In this document: piece by piece, positions 56,891 to 64,000 of the stretch | Layout: each line of letters begins with the position of its first letter | Numbering within the stretch: the first letter of the stretch is position 1 | DNA from: Dipteronia dyeriana | Lineage: Eukaryota > Streptophyta > Magnoliopsida > Sapindales > Sapindaceae | NCBI GenBank assembly: GCA_032871835.1 | Contig: CM065296.1 | Coordinates: 54,403,288-54,467,287, forward strand | Direction of reading: 5' to 3' | DNA: 64,000 nucleotides | Translations under genes and position numbers: made by a program | The notes under the pieces: generated by a model | The model's database searches: none | Seen by the model: the letters and a program-made list of their open reading frames with translations, nothing else | Told to the model about the DNA's origin: nothing

Positions 56891-57749
56891 CTGTAAATTC
56901 CTTTAATGAAACGAAATTCATTTTATTTGTTGTTTCTGAATTTTTTGTAATTAACTGTTATTATTTATCAACTCGAATTATGTGAGTCAGGCCAGATTTA
57001 GGTTAATCGTTCTGGTTATGATCATGTCCTCTTCTGCCATCTCTTCAATCCTAACTATGATGCTTTATCAATCCAAAATGACACTGAGTTTGTTATCCTA
57101 ACTTTGGCCAAGCAACTCTGGGTGGCAGAGCTTGTAATGGTCGGGTGTGTCACTCGAATTTACCCAGCAGATGTTCGATCCCTTGCTATCATGTAGCTGT
57201 TACGTCAAGAAGTGTTCTTTGTAACCCATTTACATGGTATCTAGTTTATATACTCTTGTCTTTTATCTATAAATTAAGTCATTGAAACGTCTCCCAATAG
57301 TCTGTTGATCAAGATTCGTTGCAGCAGAGCATCTCATATCTTAGTAACCTAGTATGTGCTTGGACCGCACCTGCTTTTTTAAGTAAGAATATTCATCCCT
57401 TGTTCAATTCATGGTGCATCCCATCAGGGCTTATATCTTGAAGGTGCCCTAATAGTGCCTTATTATACCCGGTTAGTTTCGATAAGTGTGTGTTGTTTTT
57501 ACGACATACGCTTTTAGCCCCCTTACTGGGCCTCTCGGGTATTCTCACCTGTCATCAAGCAGTTTTTAAGTACCCCAAGATTACTTTTGGATTCGAAAGC
57601 AAAATTTTCTGAACACTATTCTTGACCTTCAAAACTATTCCTACAATAGGGTTTTTATTAAATGCTGAAAAGGAACATAAAGTAATCAAGTAATAGAATA
57701 AAACTAATTTCTAAAGAAATAAGAGAAAATAAGAAGGACTAAGGAACCC
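56891..57749. other. Convergent gap between extra ORF and pol of element H
   Basis: Non-coding. Lies between the 3' end of the plus-strand extra ORF and the 3' end of minus-strand integrase. AT-rich tracts (aatgaaacgaaattcattttat at ~56910) could hold a poly(A) signal for the extra ORF, but none is certain. Confidence 0.45.
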
Positions 57750-58972
57750 TTAAGGGTAAAACAATTTTAAATATTGAGCATTGGACGGTCTGGCAAACTC
57801 GTTTCCTTCTGATCTGGCAAGGCGATACACCATGTGCCCTGCCAACCAGACCACTTTGTATGGGCCTTCCCATTTATCCACTAGGGATCCAACCGACTTA
57901 TCTCTTGTGCTAGGTGACACATTTTTTAGAACTAGGTCTCCAAGTTGGAATCTCCTGACTCGGACATGCGAGTTGTAGTATCTAGCAACCTTTTGTTGGT
58001 AGGCTGCGGTTCTGATTCTCGACATGTCTCTTCTTTCTTCCAACTCATCTAGGTTCTGTCTCATCATCTCAGCGTTAGACTCAGGGTGGAAGAGATATAC
58101 CCTGGGCAATTTATGAATGACCTCTACCGAGATTACTTCCTCTGCCCCGAAGGCTAATGAATAAAGGGTCTCCCCTGTTGAGGTTCTTTCTATGGTCTAA
58201 TATGCCTACAAAACTTCGTACAACTTGTTCGTCTAGCTTCCTTTTTTGGCATCTATTTTTGCCTTTAGAGTATGCTTGATTATTTTGTTCACTTCTTCAC
58301 TCTGACCATTGGTCTGTTGGTGAGCTGGTGTTGCATAATAATTCCTTGTGCCGAAGTCATGACACATGTTTCTGAAATTATCACTATGAAATTGGGTTTC
58401 ATTATCTGTAACTATCGTGTTTGGGTTCCAAACCGGTAGATAATGTTCTTCTTGACAAAATTCATCGTATTAGTTTCGGTTATATGTACCAGTGTCTCTA
58501 CCTCAACCCATTTGGTGAAGTAATCTACCACCACGATCACGTGCTTCGTTCCGCCTTTAGTTGCAGGTGGCATTGGTCCGATCAGATCCAACCCCCATAT
58601 AGCAAACGGCCAGGGTGACGACAAGCTCTTTTACTGTTTAGGAGGCTTCTTTATGTCATTGGCTATTCTTTGACAACTCCAACATTGTTCAGCAATAATC
58701 TGAGCGTCTTGAAATAGGGTTGGCCAATAGAAGCCTTGCCTGATAGTTTTGTGTGCTAAACTTCTTCCTCCAAAGTGATTTCCACACTCTCCCTCGCGGA
58801 TGCTTTGTAATATCCGTCGGCCTTCCCTCGGGCAAGCACATATCTGCAAGGGGTTCAAAAATCCTCTTCTGTATAGTTTCCCCCAAACCATTGAATATCT
58901 TATAGCTTTGTACGTGATAAGTTTTTCTTCCGTTGCTTCTGTTGGAAGCGTCTCTTCTTTAAGGTATTCCAT
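57750..58972 (-). pseudogene. Element H integrase
   Basis: 58972-58631: zinc-binding part (GECGNHFGGRSLAHKTIRQG, CWSCQ). 58624-58412: core start (WGLDLIGPMPPATKGG, VVVDYFTKWVE). 58411-58110: rest of core, decayed (FRNMCHDFG, AHQQTNGQSE). 58109-57750: C-terminal part (YYNSHVRVRRFQLGDLVLKN, KWEGPYKVVW). No chromodomain is seen, in line with Tat. Frames are broken around 58410. Confidence 0.85.
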
Positions 58973-59029
58973 GATCGAGGTAATCCATGTGACTTAGGCT
59001 CCTTCAGTCGCCTCCATTTCCGACACCTC

Positions 59030-59530
59030 TTATTGGTCCTCGATGCTCGATCTTTTAAGGTGAGCTATTGGGATGATCTTTGACTGTACGTCGATGGTGG
59101 CTGATGCTAATTTTGATAGAGTGTTTGCTTTTTCATTCCTCTCTCTAGGGATCTGGGTGATTCTGTATGTCTTGAATCTCCCTAGTAGTGCTTTGGCTAT
59201 CCCCAAATATACAACCATGTTGCCATCTTTTACTTGATATTCATCTAATATCTGGTTCACAACCACCTATGAGTCATTGAATATTTCTATCTTATCTGTC
59301 CCAAGGGCAGTGCAGACTCTGAGTCCTACCAAAACTGCCTTATATTCCGCCATGTTATTGGTCGCTTTGAAGTCAAAATGCAAGGCACACTCTACTGGTC
59401 TCCTTCTGGGGTAGATATAACTATCCCGACCCCACTGCCGTGCGTGTTTGATAACCCATCTATATGTAGCTTTCATGCAAATTCATTTTTGTCTTTCAGC
59501 ATCCTGATTACCTCGCTATTTGTCTCAGTA
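59030..59530 (-). pseudogene. Element H archaeal-type RNase H
   Basis: 59476-59267 (FDFKATNNMAEYKAVLVGLR, KIEIFNDS) and 59266-59030 (VVNQILDEYQVKDGNMVVYL, RERNEKANTLSKLAS). A stop separates them at the third catalytic motif, but the Asp there is kept (NDS), unlike in G. The first Asp motif is shifted out of frame. Confidence 0.8.
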
Positions 59531-59584
59531 AATTCTATGATTAGGTCGTATATATGCTATCTCATATTTGCTCAACTCCACGGC

Positions 59585-60800
59585 CTATTTTGTCAACCTT
59601 CCAGATCCCTCAGGTTTTGACAGAATTTGCTTCAAGGGGCAGTCTGTGTAGACTTCAATCCTATATGCTTGGAAATACAACCTTAGCTTCCTAGCTGCAG
59701 TGACCAAGGCCAACGCCATTTGCTCCGCTGGAGAATACCTTGTTTCCGCCGGTAATAATGCTTTACTGGTATAATACACCAATTTCTAAACCCCTTCATC
59801 TCGCCTGACTAATACTGACATGTTGCCACGACAGTTACAGATAGTTATAAGTAGAGTACATATTCTTCAAGGGTTTGGACAATACTGAAGCTCTCCCTAT
59901 ATATTCCTTTATCTTTTTTAACGCTTGTTCGCATTCGGTGTTCTATTCCACCCCCTTCCCTTTTTTGATTGCTTTGAAAAAGGGAAGACACTTATTAGTT
60001 GACTTGCTGATGAATTGGGTCAGAGATGCTAAGCATCCTATTAGTCTTTGAATTTCCTTCAATGTCCTCGGGGACTTCATCTCTTCTAATGCTTTCATTT
60101 TTTCTGGATTCACTTCTAATCCTCTCTAGTGGACTTAGAAGCCTAAGAATCTCCCTAAAGGCATCCCGAAGACGTAATTTTTGGAGTGAGTTTCATACCG
60201 TAATTTCGTAGCACTCCGAATGTTTCCCTAAGGTCTGTTACATACTCATTCGACATTATACTTTTGGTCAGCATATTGTCCATATATACTTCCATGTTCC
60301 TGCCAATCTGACAAGCGAACATCTTGTTCACCAACCTCTGGTAGGTTGCTCCGATGTTTTTAAGACCAAAGAGCATGCTTTGTAGCAGTACAAGCTCTGA
60401 GCAGTAGTAAAGGACATCTTATCCTCATCAAGTTCAAACATCTGGATCTGATTATATCCCGAGTATGCATTCATGAAACTCAAAACTCATAACCGACCGT
60501 TGCATCCACTAACTGATCAATGCGAGGATGGGGGAAGTTATCCTTCGGGCATGCTTTGTTGAGGTCCATGAAATCAATGCACATCCTCCATTGGTCGTTC
60601 TTTCTTTTGACCAATACCACATTGGATACCCATTCGGGGTATTTCACCTCCCTTATTGATCCTGCTGCCAACAGCTTCTCTACTTCTTCTTTGACCGCCT
60701 TGCCTCTTTCTACGTTAAATCGTCTCCTTTTCTAGACAACTGGCTTACGGTCGGGGTCAACTGCCAAGTTTTGTGAAATTATTCTTGGGTCAATTCCTGG
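59585..60800 (-). pseudogene. Element H reverse transcriptase and RNase H
   Basis: 60671-60480: QWRMCIDFMDLNKACPKDNF. 60376-60155: LFGLKNIGATYQRLVNKMFA and the catalytic box EVYMDNMLTKS, where the second Asp of YMDD is Asn. 59782-59585: first RNase H (LLPAETRYSPAEQMALALVT, TDCPLKQIL). Pieces between are out of frame. Clearly inactive. Confidence 0.85.
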
Positions 60801-61610
60801 CATATCCTCATAATTCCATGTGAATATATCTGTGTATTCTCTTAGTAATCTGGCCATCTCATGCTATAACTGCTTTGTCAGTCGGGCCCCAAGTCTTACA
60901 ATCCTCTCAGGACCTTCGTCATCAATGACGACGTCTATAGTCTGTTCATCTTCCTGCTTTTCCTATCTTCTGGAGGTGTCTCCCACTGGTCCATGTCGAA
61001 CCGGGTTGGAGTTTCTGCCCCGATTTCCACCTCGTCAATCTTCTGTCCTTCACACCACTCGGAAGTATATACTTCCATTACTCCCTGTTTTGCTTTCTCC
61101 CTGTATATGGATAGATTCTCCTTTCGTGCCCATTCTTATGAACTTTTCAAGATTCCCACTCTTACTTCTGTTGGGAATTTAACCATTAATGTGTAAGTGG
61201 CGGTTACAACTTTTGTCATGTTCAGGAATGGTCGGCCTAGCAAGGCATTGTACGGCCAATTCTCTACACTTACAACCATAAAGTCTAGTAACACTATCTT
61301 AGTGCAAGGTGAGCTTCCAATCTTTACGGGCAGCTTTATTGTCCTAAGTTATCTCACCTCCGCTCCTCCAAAGCCTCTAAGTGGGACAATGAGTGGCTAG
61401 AGGTCTCCTCTTTAGAGCCCGAGCTAATCATACACTTCCACACTGAGAATGTCCACCGAGATTCCATTGTCAATAAGTACATTTCTTACTTCCCTATGGC
61501 CTATACTGACTGATACCATAATTGCATCGTTTAGCATTACTTCTAACGCGTGGGTGTCTGCTTTGGTAAAAACTATAGGGTCCTGATTAACATTGAAAAA
61601 TGTATATTTA
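60801..61610 (-). pseudogene. Element H protease region
   Basis: The minus-strand 61630-61424 frame carries the active-site motif VLIDNGISVDILSVEVYD (usual form D-x-G-S-S; Ile replaces one Ser) after the conserved KADTHALEVMLNDAIMVSV. 61400-61140 carries the continuation (VAVKLPVKIGSSPCTKIVLL-like, GRPFLNMTKVV-like), out of frame in places. 61140-60801 is a decayed linker to RT. Similarity ends just right of 61600. Confidence 0.7.
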
Positions 61611-61630
61611 CTAAGATATAATATCATCAT

Positions 61631-62230
61631 TTTACAATTCCAATATGATTAATTCCCCAATTTAGACATAATTTCGTTCGCTCGCTTAAATATATGTGTT
61701 ATGTAGTAATTAGTGTATTTTTATTTGTATTTCAGAGGTCATATGGTCAATTCAGAATTATGGAGAAGTCAAATGGTAAAACAAACATCATTTTGAAGTT
61801 CAGAACATCGAAAAAAAACCCTAGGAATGCCACGAAAGATTTTTACTATTCACTGTTTACAGTTGACTTTCAATGTCCACTGATGACATGGCATATTTCT
61901 ATATGACCGAAATGCGAGTGCACCGTACAAGCGCCGTAGGGAATCATATTCTAGAATTCGGTGCACTGTTCACTGTTGAATTTCGCTGAAATGGTTACTA
62001 TTTACTATTCATTGATGACGTGCTAAAATATGGACACTCCATTCTAAATTCATCTAATGGTCAATTTTTATCCGTATTTTGTATACATAGGGGACCTTCC
62101 CCCCTAATTTGGACATCCTGAATCCAAATCTAATATTAGATTTGTGAATTCTCTCTCTTTTGTTCTCAAATTCTCAATTTATATAAATTAGCTATTTTCT
62201 AGTTAAATTATGTCTGTCAAATTTTATATA
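61631..62230. other. Non-coding stretch, probably LTR or leader of element I
   Basis: AT-rich with repeated gttcactgtt / ttactattcattgatgac phrases at 61855-62025. It ends shortly before an Athila-like gag. It may hold that element's LTR, but with only one copy in the window its ends cannot be set. No ORF supported. Confidence 0.35.
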
Positions 62231-62301
62231 GCTGGGGCCAAAGGTGATACCGTTGGTATGGAAAATATGATCCAATTTTGGTTAGTTTATTATTTTCTTG
62301 C

Positions 62302-62498
62302 TTTCTCCTCTCTGATCTTTGTGGAGTTTTTGACTCACTGTAGACAGACAGATATTGTTTAGTACAGTGGGTACTTTTACCCATATCTATCAGAGAGTGG
62401 TTTCTCCCATCTGATCTTTGTGGAGTTTTGACTCACTGTAAACAGACAGAAGTTGTCTAGCACAGTGGGTACTTTTATCCATATCTTTCAGAGAGTGA
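62302..62498 (+). repeat. 99-bp tandem duplication in element I leader
   Basis: tctgatctttgtggagtttt starts at 62311 and again at 62410. Both units run through gactcactgta, gacagaca and cacagtgggtactttta (first copy tacagtgggt). Confidence 0.88.
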
Positions 62499-62559
62499 TC
62501 AGTGGAGTGGAATACCCCCCCCCCCCCTTTAATAATCTGGACTAAATATTAATAATTTG

Positions 62560-63990
62560 ATCACATTCGGATTACCAACAGTAAACCCATATTTGCATCT
62601 TAGGGAGTTTGAGGAAGTCTGTAACAATTGCACTGACCAAAATGATAGCATGGATATAATCAGGCTTAAGTTTTTCCTTTTTTTCTTAAAAGATAAAGCT
62701 AAAACTTGGTTACAAAACCTTAGGTCATGATCAATCTGAACTTGGAATGACATGCAACAACAGTTCTTAAATAATTTTTTACCACCTCATAGAACAAACT
62801 TTCTTAAGAGGCAAATCACTTCATTTATCCAAAAACCTGGGGAAACACTTTACAAATGTTGGGATAGGTTCAAAGAGTTGTTAAATGTCTATCCACATCA
62901 CGGTTTTGAAACATGGAGGATAGTGTCATATTTCTACGAGAGACTCACGCCTCAAAGTAGACAAGTCATTGAAGTGATGTGTAATGGGGAGTTCAGGGAC
63001 AAAAATCCCGAAGAAGCACTTGACTATCTTGACCACATCACTGAAAATGCTCAAAATTGGGACACCATTGGTTCCTATGAGTCCATGAGCAAACCACAAC
63101 CATCTCCATCTAGTGGAGGCATTTACAATCTTAGGGAAAACCATGACCTTGAAGCTAGATTTGCATCCCTAGCTAGGAAAGTTGAAGCTTTAGAAACTAA
63201 AAATAGTAAACATGTAAAATCTGTATAAAAAATTGCATGCCATGTATATGATTCTGATGATCATATCACTCATAGTTGCCCAACTTTACCAACCTTAAAA
63301 GATTGCCTTCATGAACAAGCCAAATTCCAACCTATACTCACAAACCTACAATCCTGGTTGGAGAAATCGTCCAAAATTTGGTTGGAGGAATAACAGTCAA
63401 GCCCAGTCTTCACAACCACCAGGTCCATCACATCCACAAACACGCCAGAATTTCCAAAACCCTCAAGGTTATACGCCTAATGTCCCACCATCTAGGAAAA
63501 ATCTTAAAGACACTTTGCACTCATTCATTGAGAAGCAAGAATCCAGTAACAGCCAAACTGTACAAACCTTGATAGATGTTAAAGATACTTTGGCAAAGAT
63601 TACTTCTACACCTACTACACATGAAAAAGATAAGTTTCCATCTCAACCACAACCAAATGCTAAGACTCAGTCAAGTTCCTATGACAATAACCAACGCCTA
63701 TATCAAGTCAAATCAATTATCTCTCTTAGTAGTGGTAAGGACATCAAAAAACCTATTCTTGAATCTGGTAAAAATTATGATGAGTCATTTTCCAAGGGTA
63801 AGGAAGTGGTTGATGACACCACTGTTGACGAAGAAATAACTGAATCCCCACATACACTCTCATATCCTCAGGCTCTTAAAAATTCAAAGAAATCAAAGCA
63901 TCCCCCATAGATTTTTGAAATTTTCAAACAGGTAAAGATCAATATCCCTTTGTTGGACGCAATCAAACAAGTATCTTCCTATGCCAAATT
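62560..63990 (+). pseudogene. Element I gag (Athila-like), frame-broken
   Basis: 62570-62750 encodes VNPYLHLREFEEVCNNCTDQ and DKAKTWLQNLRS, then two stops (~62728 and 62740). The same frame continues 62752-63228 (FLPPHRTNFLKRQITSFIQK, HHGFETWRIVSYFYERLTPQ, MCNGEFRDKNPEEALDYLDH). A stop at ~63226 is followed by a zinc-knuckle remnant (ACHVYDSDDHITHSCPTL). 63311-63910 in another frame is the Pro/Gln-rich part (TYNPGWRNRPKFGWRNNSQ). After a stop at 63908 the frame gives the protease-side lead-in. Gag would package RNA; here it is inactive. Confidence 0.82.
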
Positions 63991-64000
63991 TTTTAAGGAT

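Larger units (their letters stand above)
52157..61610 (-). mobile_element. Element H: Tat-type Ty3/gypsy retrotransposon, minus strand, 5' truncated, with antisense extra ORF
   Basis: Minus-strand order from right: protease, RT, RNase H, archaeal-type RNase H, integrase, then an extra ORF on the opposite (plus) strand, then the 3' LTR at the left (52157-52929). An antisense 'gypsy type transposon' ORF between pol and 3' LTR is known in Tat elements. Gag and 5' LTR are absent; the right end breaks within or just beyond the protease near 61610. Differs clearly from element G, so it is a separate insertion. Confidence 0.85.
62231..64000 (+). mobile_element. Element I: Athila-like Ty3/gypsy, 5' part, runs off window
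   Basis: Leader with a 99-bp duplication and a C13 tract, then a gag with the signature phrases of Athila-type plant gypsy elements. The gag-protease joint (EIFKQVKINIPLLDAIKQV) lies at the window edge, so protease and pol are expected to the right. Confidence 0.78.

Noticed and set aside
60820..61182. 120-codon plus-strand ORF
   Set aside because: Opposite-strand shadow of element H's protease-RT linker.
40881..61610. G and H as two halves of one interrupted Tat element
   Set aside because: Both contain protease, RT, two RNase H domains and integrase core, with many differences, so they are overlapping parts of two elements.

Overview
Type of sequence. The window looks like repeat-rich, probably pericentromeric or heterochromatic DNA from a large plant genome. 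Nearly all of it is LTR retrotransposons from plant lineages: a Ty1/copia family with 2.2-2.3 kb LTRs, a Sirevirus-type copia family with ~2.5 kb LTRs, Tat-type Ty3/gypsy, and an Athila-like gypsy gag. Both copia families have primer sites matching initiator-Met tRNA. I found no intact host protein gene, no tRNA or rRNA, and no CRISPR. Species cannot be named from what is visible. Layout: 1-7753 is a minus-strand copia element (A). 7754-9167 is a mosaic of an inverted LTR piece, a Sirevirus internal piece and a copia RT piece. 9168-17168 is a second minus-strand copia of the same family (B) with an internal deletion. 17169-32500 is a plus-strand copia of the same family (C), split by a near-complete 10.4 kb Sirevirus-type element (D, 19668-30082) that carries a clean 5-bp target duplication (gagca). 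32611-40880 holds two older pieces of D's family (F, then E). 40881-47037 is a 5' portion of a minus-strand Tat gypsy (G). 47038-50885 is AT-rich DNA with an exon-like relic and a MITE-like insertion. 50886-52156 is a ~165 bp tandem array built of two ~82 bp halves. 52157-61610 is a 3' portion of a second minus-strand Tat gypsy (H) with a large antisense extra ORF. 62050-64000 is the start of an Athila-like gypsy (I), plus strand, running off the window. How parts work together: A, B and C encode remnants of gag-protease-integrase-RT-RNase H, but every copy carries stops, frameshifts or lost catalytic residues, so none looks autonomous. D and E have copia gag and the cis signals of a Sirevirus (iMet primer site, repeated G-rich polypurine tracts). 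In the place expected for pol, D and E carry an ORF resembling the 'putative plant transposon protein' domain. Such elements would need enzymes supplied in trans. H carries a second kind of accessory ORF, the 'putative gypsy type transposon' domain plus coiled coil, antisense between pol and the 3' LTR as known for Tat elements. The most notable points are the D/E accessory ORF, the dimeric 165 bp array, the conserved LTR hairpins with a G-box, an inactivating integrase change shared by A and B, and a large inverted LTR pair.
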